Origin: Burkholderia sp.
GTDB lineage: Bacteria; Pseudomonadota; Gammaproteobacteria; Burkholderiales; Burkholderiaceae
NCBI GenBank assembly: GCA_031253835.1
Contig: JAIRVP010000049.1
Coordinates: 1 to 64,000 of the forward strand
Length of the DNA: 64,000 nt
Reading direction: 5' to 3'
A program made the position numbers and the translations under genes. Below are positions 44,101 to 52,348 of this stretch, in pieces. How positions within the stretch are numbered: the stretch's first letter is position 1; each line of letters begins with the position of its first letter. Under the pieces are notes generated by a model that searched no databases, was not told the DNA's origin, and worked only from the letters and a program-made list of their open reading frames with translations.

Positions 44101-45732
44101 GCCCCAGGCTCGATCGACGCGCCACACGCCATCGTCCCCGACACAATGGCTGTATCGAAACGCCACGCCTCGCGCACTGATATGAGCGGTCATTCGGTGC
44201 CCGTCCGCATACTCGTAGCGGTGCAGCTGTGTCATCGCGTCGACAGCGGCGCTCAGGTTCCGTTCGCCATCGTGCTCGTACATGACGAGCTGATGCGTGT
44301 GGCCGTCCGCATCGATCAGGACCAGCGCGCTCAGCCAACCCGCGTGCGAGTCTCCGCCCGCGCAGAGCCGCATGCCGCATTCGATCGCGCGTCCCGTGGC
44401 GCAGTCGCGGGTCCATTCGGCAATGCGCTCGACGCGTCCATATTCATCGCGCTCGAAAACCCATGCGTTACCACTCAGATCGGCGATGCACCCGATGCGG
44501 AATTCGAGCCGGGCGTCGCCCGTGAGCGCATCGACCGTTTGTCGCCATCGTTGCGGCAGCGCGAAGCCGTATTCGATTCCGGCGAGCGTGCGCAGCACCA
44601 GCCGATCACCGTGCCGATACAACGCGTAACCATGCTGCCAGTCGTATATCTTGGCGTCCCAGCCATCCCCTGCGGGCAGGGCGTCGAACGCCGTCGCGTA
44701 ATTGGGGAAATACGCAGCCACGCCGATCGAACCATCGTGCGACATGAGCTCAAGCCGTATATCGGCCGGGGTCTGCCATCCCACACCAACCGCACCGGCA
44801 TAAGCGTTATCGCTCGCGTAATGCCGCTCCCACGTAAGCAGCAGCCGCCCTCTCACCGTGAAGTCGCTCTGCTGGACAACGACCTCCCCTGTCGTCATAT
44901 CCACCGGCTCGGCCTTTAACACATTGCAGCGCAAGAAACCGGACTTCAAATGCAGCTTGTCCGCCAGCGCCTTAGCCCAGTCACTGCCACGAAACGCTTT
45001 GAACAACGACGAAGCCAATGCCGCCATGTTCATGACCGGCGGTCCGCCCACCAACACCGGCCGCCCAATCGGAATCGGCAACATCACCGAACTCGGCATC
45101 GACAGCGCGGTTCGATGCGTATGCGCGCCGTTATGCGGTGGCGGCTCCAGCCCCACGGACCAGCAACTCATCACCGGCAGCGCCAGGAACGACATCGGAT
45201 CGTTGTTGGCCAACACGGTCCTGCTACCCATGTACGATTCCCCGTCGTTCGACGGCTCAAAATCCTCCGGCGGCGGTGCGAACGATTCGCCCAACGGGAA
45301 ATGCAGACCCGGCACATGGAAGGAATGAGTGCCCACCGTGGCCCGCAAAAAGCCGTTTACGAAGATGGGGCGGCCCATCATGCTTCCCATCCCCACGCCC
45401 GCGCCGACCGCGCCGGCAATTTCTCCAGCAACCGGAGCCACCGCCTTGCCGAGCTTCACGCCTTCGGCAATCAGCGGGTCGCTCGTCAGTTCGTTCTTCG
45501 CCCCCTTCTTTGCCCACTTCAGGCCGGCTTCAGCCGCCTTGCCGACAGGCGTAAACGTAAATACGATGCTGCCGATCACGCCCAGCGCGGCGTCGATGTA
45601 CTCGCGACGATCGAGCATGAAACCGACATAGGGATGCGGCAGGAAAACCGGCGGCGTACCCGGCGTGACCAGTACCGAATGAACATCGACCCCGACCACG
45701 GGATCCAGATGCTTGATCGCCGGCAGTGCCAT
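41155..45732 (-). CDS. PAAR-like/Rhs polymorphic toxin 2, deaminase-like C-terminus
   Basis: This 1525-residue Rhs protein is homologous to rhs 1 over the PAAR-like N-terminus (MALPAIKHLDPVVGVDVHS, TVLANNDPMS) and the YD-repeat shell. The start at 45732 has AGGAGG upstream. The autocleavage region is canonical: DPVGLEGGLNLYGYAP, then DPLGL at 1369-1373. The tip (1374-1525) is unrelated to that of rhs 1. It contains D1439-V-E1441 and, 25 residues later, P-C1466-IN-C1469. This is the layout of SCP1.201-like (DddA-type) cytidine deaminases, with Asp in place of the usual zinc-binding His. No vgrG and no recognisable immunity gene are adjacent. Rhs identity is certain; deaminase activity is inferred. 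Confidence 0.93.
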   Translation of the reverse strand: MALPAIKHLDPVVGVDVHSVLVTPGTPPVFLPHPYVGFMLDRREYIDAALGVIGSIVFTFTPVGKAAEAGLKWAKKGAKNELTSDPLIAEGVKLGKAVAPVAGEIAGAVGAGVGMGSMMGRPIFVNGFLRATVGTHSFHVPGLHFPLGESFAPPPEDFEPSNDGESYMGSRTVLANNDPMSFLALPVMSCWSVGLEPPPHNGAHTHRTALSMPSSVMLPIPIGRPVLVGGPPVMNMAALASSLFKAFRGSDWAKALADKLHLKSGFLRCNVLKAEPVDMTTGEVVVQQSDFTVRGRLLLTWERHYASDNAYAGAVGVGWQTPADIRLELMSHDGSIGVAAYFPNYATAFDALPAGDGWDAKIYDWQHGYALYRHGDRLVLRTLAGIEYGFALPQRWRQTVDALTGDARLEFRIGCIADLSGNAWVFERDEYGRVERIAEWTRDCATGRAIECGMRLCAGGDSHAGWLSALVLIDADGHTHQLVMYEHDGERNLSAAVDAMTQLHRYEYADGHRMTAHISARGVAFRYSHCVGDDGVWRVDRAWGNEGLFDYRFVYDRARMETCIIDSLGHISVMQLNARGMPVAEIDPLGGVTSYLYDVQGRANARTDPAGRTTGWEYDRYGCLVVQTLPDGSSIHTEFDADHRPVCVTLPGGRQWRYEWDARGNLLAQTAPGGATSSYVYDQYGQPVKHAGPRGALTRFDYDRDGNPAARTDAFGNRARYRCDWRGNVMERIDVNGRWSSYEYDRNGNLTRVIEPGRHEIHCVYDADGNPVRYRDAAGYGTQMEYSALGRLRRRVAPDGSVVEYRYDTEEQLVGVVNERGELYGLERDALGRIVTETDYWGQTRRYRYGPTGELLDSIDPLGQTTGYRYDRLGRIVQKCVPDPEQPDGLRIDRFEYDRRGDLVLAQNACCRVAFRYDDAGRVIAEQQGDEFTICSLYDAAGNRTERRTRFAAGTEVVEHTVRYSYDALDAVTSIQIDDAAPVLLERDARGQICAEQLGANLRRELSYEAGGRLASQRTLLVDTGVLFASEYAYDANGELVETRDSHGGVERFQYDPMGRVTSHLEPIGRLRHYLHDPAGDLLKTHIHEHRGAGAPAQGTWVREGEYDGCYHAYDRAGNLISRQDASQNLTLRWDAAGQLVETVAVRPALAGAKENQVWICARYEYDPFHRRVRKIAHVGPADSVAPISPSRISHFFWDGNTRVGEHVTGEDGGRVTDRDLHGDTLPDAGRVKEWIYYPETFRPLAMVNCDLAAGGVSKQATGRAAPGLEWTYFYQNGPNGAPVRMHDASGQVIWEVRYRSIEGAEHWEGSDQPLRLQGQDFDAESGLHYNRYRYFDPSTCSFISQDPVGLEGGLNLYGYAPATNNWVDPLGLTAGKFDPHNKLPPWEGRETTGVHYGSSQDEGLKIVSGMDEYRPAVTRKIGEYSGTLASLMRGASWDVEPKSGLLLPGEGSVASVHINYPGGPCINCRRATPLFMPDNTTLWVWHPTEEGGHSFGHFHGGLEGYDIGFLKRGAPCALRHLHPQ

Positions 45733-45968
45733 TGCCCCTCCTTTCAGCATGTGCCGCATCACGCGGCAACCTTGTCGCTGAACGCGTCGCCCTGACCTGC
45801 GACACCGTCCATTCAGCGACGGGTTACAGGTTGCTGTTCACGCGTATCGATTCGTCGATATGGGTGTCACCAGCCTTCGCTGAGGCGTGACATCACCCTT
45901 TGATGCGACCGCGAAAATCCCGAACCTGCGGCGGGAGCACGTCGATCGCCTCGACCTTGCGCGGTTAA

Positions 45969-45984
45969 CCACTAATATAGGTCG
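45969..45984. promoter_or_regulatory. Partial copy of the TGAC operator near rhs 2, copy D
   Basis: CCACTAATATAGGTCG shares 13 consecutive bases (ACTAATATAGGTC) with operator B. It lies 237 bases upstream of rhs 2 and 46 bases upstream of the next + strand gene. GTCGGA-CGAATACA-TCCGAC overlaps its right end as a second inverted repeat. It may be chance or a relic of the island's edge. Confidence 0.3.
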
Positions 45985-46029
45985 GACGAATACATCCGAC
46001 AGGCCTGTTTCCATCAAACGGGAACGCGA

Positions 46030-46629
46030 TTGAACGACAAACCGCACTACCACCCCGACGACATCAACCGGCTGTTTTCAAGCGTCCCGACGCTGCTGCT
46101 GAATCGCCCCGCTCCAGCCGAACGATTCCTGGGCGCCATCGCCGGCACGGGTGACACACTCGCACATGTCCTGCGCGACTACCCGCATGTCCGCTGCGCG
46201 CCGCTCGATTTTCACTATGTCTGCCAGCAAAGCCTGTCCGCACTCGACGATGCGCTCCTGCGCGACCTGACCCGGAACATGAACCAGGGCTGGCGCGGCG
46301 CGCACTGGGCCGCGTTGCTGATCGCGTTGTCGGGTGACGCACGCTACTTGCCGCACCTCGACGCAGTCAGATCCCATCGCGGCGTCAAATGGGCCGCCGA
46401 ACTCGCGGAAGCGGCCGTGAACGCGTCAGCCCCACTCGCGATCTCCCCATGCCGCGTGCTGATCGTTCGCCTGCGGAATCAGCTTGCGCAGTTGCCACGC
46501 GTCGCCGTCCGCCTGCGTCGCCATTCGTCGCCGGAAGACATTGCAGCGAAGACCTCCGCCGTTCGTACCGCCTATCGCAACGGCGACGTGGCCACTGCCG
46601 TGGCGATTGCCCGGCGCCAACCGGCATGA
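46030..46629 (+). CDS. Hypothetical protein
   Basis: This 199-residue soluble protein appears to start at TTG (46030) with GGGA upstream. It has no signal peptide. The sequence is mostly helical, with HAT/HEAT-like alternation (LLRDLTRNMNQGWRGAHWAA, LPHLDAVRSHRGVKWAAELA) and a basic C-terminal part rich in Arg. I do not recognise the family. It is divergent from rhs 2, and its codon use fits the surrounding genes. It might be T6SS-related because of its neighbour, but nothing in the sequence says so. Confidence 0.6.
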   Translation: MNDKPHYHPDDINRLFSSVPTLLLNRPAPAERFLGAIAGTGDTLAHVLRDYPHVRCAPLDFHYVCQQSLSALDDALLRDLTRNMNQGWRGAHWAALLIALSGDARYLPHLDAVRSHRGVKWAAELAEAAVNASAPLAISPCRVLIVRLRNQLAQLPRVAVRLRRHSSPEDIAAKTSAVRTAYRNGDVATAVAIARRQPA

Positions 46630-47478
46630 CCGTCGACGGATCCCCCCGTCACGCAACGAGGCCACCTCTCACGCCTTGTATCGCCTCACACATTCAGCCC
46701 GACACCCTACGTTCACCTTTCGATTTAATTAAGACTTGAAACCTTGCTCCGCCATTTGGTCAAACTTCAATCTAAACATTTTAGATTCCATCAAAAATTG
46801 TTTGACGGTCCGTTTTCTTCCTTGCTATCTTTTCCTGCAAGAAATACCGACGGGAGCTTGAATGGCGCCAGTAAATCAAACTCCCGACAAATAACTTCCA
46901 TTTGAATTACGTCATTACGAGGGCGATATCCGGCTCGCAAAACTGCGATTACCTCCGGGATGTCGCCAGCATCGCGATCTGCTTGATGGCATGGCAGGTT
47001 TCATCCGCCGCGCCCCGCTGATCGAGCCACATCGTTCACACCGCGCCCCGTTGCATCGTCAGTCGCATGCAGCATGGCAGTAGCCCGGGATACCCGTAGC
47101 AGCCCACGTCGCCACACGACGCCGCATTATCCTTTCGCCCGCACTTAATGAATTGGATTCCTAATCAATAGGCAACGAATCGAAACCGCTGTATCCGCAA
47201 ACCGAGGACTGTACCCGATGCAATTGTCGGGCCGCCGCACGCAGGATTGCGGCACGGCCCGACATAAAAGAGGGCCGTGCGCAGAATCGATGCCCGCGAT
47301 ACGCGAGCCCGATACCCGACCGGCCTCCAATCCTGATGGTGGGTGGGGAGGACCATATATGTCGCCTTGAATCCTGTTGATCGTTCCGGCTTGCGTCAGG
47401 TTGCATCGGCCGCCCTTCGCTACCCGCGATCCGGGCCGCGCGCTGCATCCGTTCTTCGTCGAAATATCGGAGCTCACA
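46630..47478. other. 850-base intergenic region, AT-rich in part
   Basis: No convincing gene is seen here. Bases 46720-46900 are much richer in A and T than the surroundings. They hold a promoter-like pair (46802-46831) and a ten-codon frame with a GGGAG box (46862-46894, MAPVNQTPDK). Such a low-GC leader suggests regulation of the S53 peptidase gene or a small RNA. The rest (46900-47478) shows no feature I can support. Confidence 0.5.
46802..46831 (+). promoter_or_regulatory. Sigma-70-like promoter
   Basis: TTGACG (46802-46807) and TATCTT (46826-46831) are separated by 18 bases in an AT-rich stretch. The -35 box matches 5 of 6 consensus bases and the -10 box 4 of 6. It points toward the S53 peptidase gene about 650 bases downstream, which would imply a long leader. 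Confidence 0.4.
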
Positions 47479-49416
47479 ATGCAGAGAACTCAATACGTCA
47501 ATCGCACATTCCTGCAACGCTTTGCGCTGACGGCAATTGCAGTTGGAGTAGCAGCCACGATGGTCCCGCTGTCCGCGCAGGCGGCAACCAACTGGGTCCA
47601 GACACGCACCAGCGCGTTCCTCCTGTCGAATGCACCGGCTGCGTCCGCATCGCAGGCAACGGCAGCATCCGCTACGGCGCCCAGCTACTCGCTGAACAGC
47701 GTCGGCACGCCGGCGCTCACGGATACGCACGTGACGCCGCTCGAATTGAGCCAGCCGCTGCACGTCACCGTGGTCCTGAAGAACCGCAACACCGACCAGC
47801 TGGATGCCTTCCTTCACGACGTCAACCAGCCGGGTAGCGCGAGTTACCACAAGTTCCTCACGCCGGCCCAGTTCAAGGCCCGCTTCTCGCCGAGCGACGC
47901 GCAGGTCGCGGCCGTGGTCGCTCACCTGAAGGCGAACGGCTTCAGCAACATCACGGTCTCGGAAAACAATGCGCTGATCGCGGCCGACGGCAATGCCGGC
48001 AGCGTGCAACGCGGCTTCCAGGCGAGCATCAAGCGCTTCACCTATCGCGGCAAGCCGGTTTACGCGAACGATTCGGCGGCACTGATCCCGGCATCGCTCG
48101 GCCCGATCGTCGATTCGGTGCTCGGCCTGCAGAATGCCGCCGTGCCGCACCGCCTGCTCCATCGCTTCGCGCCGGCCGCCGTCGTCGAGCCGAATGCGAT
48201 CTCGAAGAACGCGACCGCCGCGTCGCAGCAAGTCGGCCACCAGCCGACCGATTTCGCGGCGATCTACGACGCGAGCGGCCTGCCCGCCGCGACGAACACC
48301 ACGGTGGGCATCATCACCTGGGGCGACATGACCCAGACGATTGCCGACCTGAACACCTTTACGCAGAACGCCGGCCTGCCGACCGTCAACACGGCGGTGG
48401 TCGCGGGCGGGTCGGGCACGCTGGCCAACGATGGCGACCCGAGCGAATGGGACCTCGACAGCCAGGACATCATCGGCACCTCGGGCGGCGTCAAGCAGCT
48501 GATCTTCTATTCGGCCATCAACGGCGACAGCAACGACAGCGGGCTCACCGACGCGACGCTGACCGCCGCTTACAACAAGGCGGTGACCGACAACAAGGCG
48601 ACCGTCATCAACGTCTCGCTCGGCCTCGACGAAGCCGCCGCCAATTCGGACGGCTCGCTTGCCGCCGACGACGCGGTGTTCAAGCAGGCTGTCGCGCAGG
48701 GGCAGATCTTCTCCGTCTCCGCCGGCGACGCAGGCGTCTATCAATGGTCGACGTCGCCGCAAGGCGCGCCCGGCTATATCGGCACGTACAACGGCACCTC
48801 GGTCAAGACGACGATCAACCTGTCCAAATACAGCGTGTCGTCTCCCGCGAGCTCGCCGTATGTCGTCGCCGTCGGCGGCACGACGCTCTCGACCACCGGC
48901 ACCACGACGTGGGCCGGCGAAACCGTGTGGAACGAAGGCGTCGCCTATGCGGACCTCGACAGCAACGGCAACCCGGTCGACAGCGCCGTGCGGATCTGGG
49001 CGACGGGCGGCGGCGTGAGCGCATACGAGGCCGCGCCGAGCTGGCAAACCGCGGCACTCGGAAGCACGGTGACGAAGCGCGTGGTGCCCGACGTGGCGTT
49101 CGATGCCGCACAGTCGACGGGTGCGTACATCGTGATCAACGGGCAGGCGAATCAGCTCGTCGGCGGCACGAGCCTCGCGTCGCCGATCTTCGTCGGTGGC
49201 TGGGCGCGCGTCGAATCGGCCAACAACAACAGTCTCGGGCTGCCGACTTCGGCGTTCTATCAGGGCCTGCCGACCAACACCGCGCTGCGCCACGACGTGA
49301 CGTCGGGCAACAACGGCTACAGTGGCCACGGCTATACCGCGAAGGCCGGCTGGGACGACGACACCGGCTTTGGCAGCCTGGATTTCGCGAAGGTCAGCGC
49401 GAGTTCCGTCAAGTAA
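47479..49416 (+). CDS. Secreted S53 family (sedolisin/kumamolisin) serine-carboxyl peptidase
   Basis: This 645-residue acid-acting endopeptidase has a signal peptide (FALTAIAVGVAATMVPLSAQ, cleaved near AQA). An inhibitory pro-region follows (about 75-220: QPLHVTVVLKNRNTDQLDAF, SYHKFLTPAQFKARFSPSDA), then the catalytic domain. The catalytic residues can be placed as E323 and D327 in EWDLD, the oxyanion D417 in SAGDAG, and S565 in GGTSLASP. The ATG at 47479 has GGAG upstream. The gene stands alone, followed by a hairpin. It should be exported, cleave itself and act outside the cell at low pH. Confidence 0.95.
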   Translation: MQRTQYVNRTFLQRFALTAIAVGVAATMVPLSAQAATNWVQTRTSAFLLSNAPAASASQATAASATAPSYSLNSVGTPALTDTHVTPLELSQPLHVTVVLKNRNTDQLDAFLHDVNQPGSASYHKFLTPAQFKARFSPSDAQVAAVVAHLKANGFSNITVSENNALIAADGNAGSVQRGFQASIKRFTYRGKPVYANDSAALIPASLGPIVDSVLGLQNAAVPHRLLHRFAPAAVVEPNAISKNATAASQQVGHQPTDFAAIYDASGLPAATNTTVGIITWGDMTQTIADLNTFTQNAGLPTVNTAVVAGGSGTLANDGDPSEWDLDSQDIIGTSGGVKQLIFYSAINGDSNDSGLTDATLTAAYNKAVTDNKATVINVSLGLDEAAANSDGSLAADDAVFKQAVAQGQIFSVSAGDAGVYQWSTSPQGAPGYIGTYNGTSVKTTINLSKYSVSSPASSPYVVAVGGTTLSTTGTTTWAGETVWNEGVAYADLDSNGNPVDSAVRIWATGGGVSAYEAAPSWQTAALGSTVTKRVVPDVAFDAAQSTGAYIVINGQANQLVGGTSLASPIFVGGWARVESANNNSLGLPTSAFYQGLPTNTALRHDVTSGNNGYSGHGYTAKAGWDDDTGFGSLDFAKVSASSVK

Positions 49417-49427
49417 GGCACGCAGCA

Positions 49428-49461
49428 CGATGCGGTGCGGCACGCTCGGCGCACCGCATCG
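49428..49461 (+). terminator. Hairpin after the S53 peptidase gene
   Basis: CGATGCGGTGC pairs perfectly with GCACCGCATCG across a 12-base loop, 11 bases beyond the stop codon. The 11-bp stem is strong, but no T-run follows. It probably ends or protects the peptidase transcript. Confidence 0.55.
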
Positions 49462-49643
49462 CACCGTTCAAGCCGGACCCAACCGCATCGACACGGCGCG
49501 CCCTCTCCCGGCGGCGCCAACGCTTGCCGCAGATCGGCGCACCCGGCAATCGCTTCTCCGCCCCGCCTGATTCCGCCCGCCGCCCTCACCGCGATTCCAT
49601 TCGATTTCGCAGAGGACCTTTCCTGTGCAACGCCTTAATCGAC

Positions 49644-49676
49644 GGCCGCTCGATCTCCAATAATGGCCGCTCGATC
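49644..49676 (+). repeat. Direct repeat upstream of the porin gene
   Basis: GGCCGCTCGATC occurs at 49644-49655 and again at 49665-49676, starting 21 bases apart, which is two turns of the helix. The pair lies 63-95 bases upstream of the porin ATG, where an activator could bind. This is a weak inference from spacing. Confidence 0.35.
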
Positions 49677-49738
49677 CGTCGGCCGGTACGCCGACGCGAC
49701 CCGCCGGCCATCGTGCCGGACCAACGATAAAAAATCCT

Positions 49739-50950
49739 ATGCATTCCTACCAGATGAACAAGCATGCGGGCGCACGCGTCGCGGGGACCGTCATTGCCGC
49801 ATGCCTGACCGGCATCGCACCGGGCGTCGCGCACGCCCAGAGCAGCGTGACGCTGTACGGCCTGATCGATACGTCGATCACCTATGCAACCAACCAGCGC
49901 ACGCAGGGCGCGGGCTCGCCCGGTAGCGGCACCGTCGCGCTGACGAGCGGCGCGCTGAACGCGTCGCGCTGGGGGCTGCGCGGCCGCGAGGATCTCGGCG
50001 GCGGGATGGCCGCGGTGTTCGCGCTCGAGAACGGCTTCTCGGGCACGAACGGCAAGCTGTCGCAGAAAGGCGTCGACCTGTTCGGCCGCCAGGCATGGGT
50101 CGGCGTGAGCTCGAAGGCGGCCGGCACGCTCACCTTCGGCCGCCAGTACGACCTGATCCTCGACTTCGTGACGCCGCTCGGCGCGTCCGGCCCCGGCTGG
50201 GGCGGCAACCTCGCGGTCCACCCGTACGACAACGACGATTCGAACCGCAACCTCCGCATCAACAATGCAGTGAAGTACACGAGCCCGACGTACCGCGGGC
50301 TGACGTTCGGCGCGATGTTCGGTTTCTCGAACACGGCCGGCCAGTTCGCGAACAACGCGGCGTGGAGCGCGGGGGTGTCGTATGCGAACGGGCCGCTGAA
50401 GCTCGGCGCCGGCTACCTGAAGATCAGCCGCGACCGCAACTCGCCGAACCCGGACGGTGCGCTGAGCACGGTCGACGGATCGGCGACGATCACGGGCGGC
50501 AACCAGCAGATCTGGGCCGCGGCCGGCCGTTACGCGTTCGGCCCGCATTCGGTCGGCGCCGCGTGGTCGCACTCGACCACCGACGGCGTGACGGGCGTGC
50601 TCCAGGGCAGCAACATCGCACCGCTGAAGGGCGAATCGCTGGTATTCGACAACTTCACGGTCGACGGGCGCTACTTCGTCACGCGCGCGTTGAGCGTCGC
50701 CGCCGCCTACACGTACACGATGGGCCGCTTCGACACACGCACGGGCCAGACACGCCCGAAATGGAACCAGGTCGTCGCACAGGCCGACTATGCGCTGTCG
50801 AAGCGCACGGACGCCTATCTCGAAGGCGTTTACCAGAGCGTGAGCGGCGGCAACGGCAATCCGGCGTTCAACGCGACCGTCTGGACGCTGACGCCCTCGG
50901 CGAACAGCAACCAGGTGGTCGTCGCGCTGGGGCTGCGGCACAAGTTCTGA
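49739..50950 (+). CDS. OmpC-like general porin
   Basis: This 403-residue outer-membrane porin has a signal peptide ending near GVAHAQ. The mature start SSVTLYGLIDTSITY is typical of Burkholderiales trimeric porins, and the motif LSQKGVDLFGRQAWVGVSS marks the start of the constriction loop region. The C-terminus is GLRHKF with the terminal Phe needed for barrel assembly. No strong ribosome site is seen at 49739; 49754 is an alternative start. It stands alone between hairpins. Confidence 0.95.
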   Translation: MHSYQMNKHAGARVAGTVIAACLTGIAPGVAHAQSSVTLYGLIDTSITYATNQRTQGAGSPGSGTVALTSGALNASRWGLRGREDLGGGMAAVFALENGFSGTNGKLSQKGVDLFGRQAWVGVSSKAAGTLTFGRQYDLILDFVTPLGASGPGWGGNLAVHPYDNDDSNRNLRINNAVKYTSPTYRGLTFGAMFGFSNTAGQFANNAAWSAGVSYANGPLKLGAGYLKISRDRNSPNPDGALSTVDGSATITGGNQQIWAAAGRYAFGPHSVGAAWSHSTTDGVTGVLQGSNIAPLKGESLVFDNFTVDGRYFVTRALSVAAAYTYTMGRFDTRTGQTRPKWNQVVAQADYALSKRTDAYLEGVYQSVSGGNGNPAFNATVWTLTPSANSNQVVVALGLRHKF

Positions 50951-50986
50951 CGACGCGCCGCGCGCTCGTCGTCACTCGCCTCCCTC

Positions 50987-51010
50987 AAGGCCGCGCCCGT
51001 GCGCGGCCTT
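50987..51010 (+). terminator. Terminator of the porin gene
   Basis: AAGGCCGCGC-CCGT-GCGCGGCCTT is a perfect 10-bp stem with a 4-base loop followed by GTTGCTG, 37 bases beyond the porin stop codon. It lacks a long T-run but is otherwise of the intrinsic terminator kind. Confidence 0.65.
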
Positions 51011-51306
51011 GTTGCTGTGGCGCCCGTACCGCACGCCGCCCGCGGGAGCAAGAATGCCTAGCCGGCTGTCGCGTCTGCGCAAAAAATGCGGAGAAACTGG
51101 TCACGCTGTGACATTTTTCCTAATCTGTTTGCAGCGACGCCGTATTTCGGCGCTCCGGACGCAACACTCTTTCATATGGCGCACCGCCGGCTTACGAATC
51201 CGCATCACGCCGACGGGGCCGGACCTTTCGCGCCATTGCGGCCGGATACGCGCGTGCCGATGGCATGCGCCACGCTTTCAACGCAGTCCACCGCTGGAGA
51301 CGAACG

Positions 51307-51798
51307 ATGAGCAAAATGAACCGATTTGCGGTCCTGGCAACCTTCGTACTGCTGGCCGGTTGCCACCACGCGGCGAAAACGCCCGAGAACGCCGGCACGC
51401 CGCCGACGCCGTCGAGCGAAGCCGTCGCAACGGTGTCGGCCGACGATCTCGACAATCCGAACAGCCCGCTCGCGAAGCGCAGCATCTACTTCGATTTCGA
51501 CCAGTACACCGTGAAGCCCGAATTCCAGTCGCTGCTGCAGGCGCACGCCGACTACCTGCGCAGCCATCCGGCACGGCATGTGCTGATCCAGGGCAACACC
51601 GACGAACGCGGGACGTCCGAATACAACCTCGCGCTCGGCCAGCGCCGGTCGCAGGCGGTGTACAGCGCGCTCCAGACGCTCGGCGTGCAGGCGACGCAGC
51701 TCGAGGCCGTCAGCCTCGGCAAGGAAAAGCCGGTCGCACTCGGCCACGACGAGGATTCGTGGGCGCAGAACCGTCGCGCCGATCTCGTCTATCGTTGA
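51307..51798 (+). CDS. Pal-like OmpA-family lipoprotein
   Basis: This 163-residue protein starts at 51307 with GGAG upstream. It has a lipobox (FVLLAGC) and a C-terminal OmpA domain (about residues 55-160) that binds peptidoglycan, seen in SIYFDFDQYTVKPEFQSLL, IQGNTDERGTSEYNLALGQR and the closing WAQNRRADLVYR. It resembles the Tol-Pal protein Pal, but no tol genes are near, so it is probably a paralogue of the main pal gene. It should be an outer-membrane lipoprotein facing the periplasm. Confidence 0.92.
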   Translation: MSKMNRFAVLATFVLLAGCHHAAKTPENAGTPPTPSSEAVATVSADDLDNPNSPLAKRSIYFDFDQYTVKPEFQSLLQAHADYLRSHPARHVLIQGNTDERGTSEYNLALGQRRSQAVYSALQTLGVQATQLEAVSLGKEKPVALGHDEDSWAQNRRADLVYR

Positions 51799-51810
51799 TC
51801 GTTGATCCGG

Positions 51811-51829
51811 CGCCGCCGCAACGGCGGCG
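51811..51829 (+). terminator. Hairpin after the Pal-like gene
   Basis: CGCCGCCG-CAA-CGGCGGCG is a perfect 8-bp stem 13 bases beyond the stop codon. No T-run follows. It is a likely transcript end or stabiliser. Confidence 0.45.
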
Positions 51830-52085
51830 TCCGCAATAAAGGCTGGCGATGCAGGCCGCCGGCCTCGGCCGCGGCCGCATGGTGCGATTCGACGCGCCCG
51901 GGTCGGTGCGCGTCGTCGGTCGCGTGCGCGGTCACGGTTCGCGTCGCGCTCGACCGGCCCCTTCGCACACGACGATACGCAAAAAGATGGAATAAACGCC
52001 CCGCCGAAACGTCTTTTCATCGCGCAGACGCGCGGTTCACGCGAACCGGCCTGTCCTGCGGCCTGCGCGCTGCAAGGAGATTGCA

Positions 52086-52259
52086 ATGAAATCGGCAACG
52101 TTGGCCGCGGCGCTGATCGCGGCACTGATGCTCGTACTGTCGGCGGGATGTACGTCGTCCGGCAGCGGCGTGTCGCAAGGGCCGGGTATGAGCCGGTACG
52201 GCGGCGGCGGCTCGGGAGGCAGCGGAGGCGGAGGCGGCGGCGGAGGTGGCGGCTACTGA
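52086..52259 (+). CDS. Small glycine-rich lipoprotein
   Basis: This 57-residue product has an AAGGAG box 6 bases before the ATG. It begins with a lipoprotein signal (LMLVLSAGC, Cys near residue 22). The mature part of about 35 residues contains Ser and Gly and ends in a nearly pure glycine tract closed by Tyr. The ribosome site, lipobox and clean stop support a real gene. Its function is unknown. It lies between the Pal-like gene and the convergent cytochrome gene. Confidence 0.65.
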   Translation: MKSATLAAALIAALMLVLSAGCTSSGSGVSQGPGMSRYGGGGSGGSGGGGGGGGGGY

Positions 52260-52348
52260 AGCGCCGCCCGAAAAAACGGGGCGACGCATCGCGCGCAGGC
52301 GCCGGAAACCGGCGGCCTCGCACGCGACGCACCGCCCCGCGGCACGAC

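Noticed and set aside
47161..49464. Long - strand frame opposite the S53 peptidase gene
   Set aside because: The composition is Arg/Asp/Val-rich with no motif, and the + strand gene has a signal peptide and all catalytic residues.
51100..51112. GTCAC-GCT-GTGAC with ATTTTT as a terminator or CRP-like site
   Set aside because: The stem is only 5 bp and no gene ends here; the match to a CRP site is too weak.
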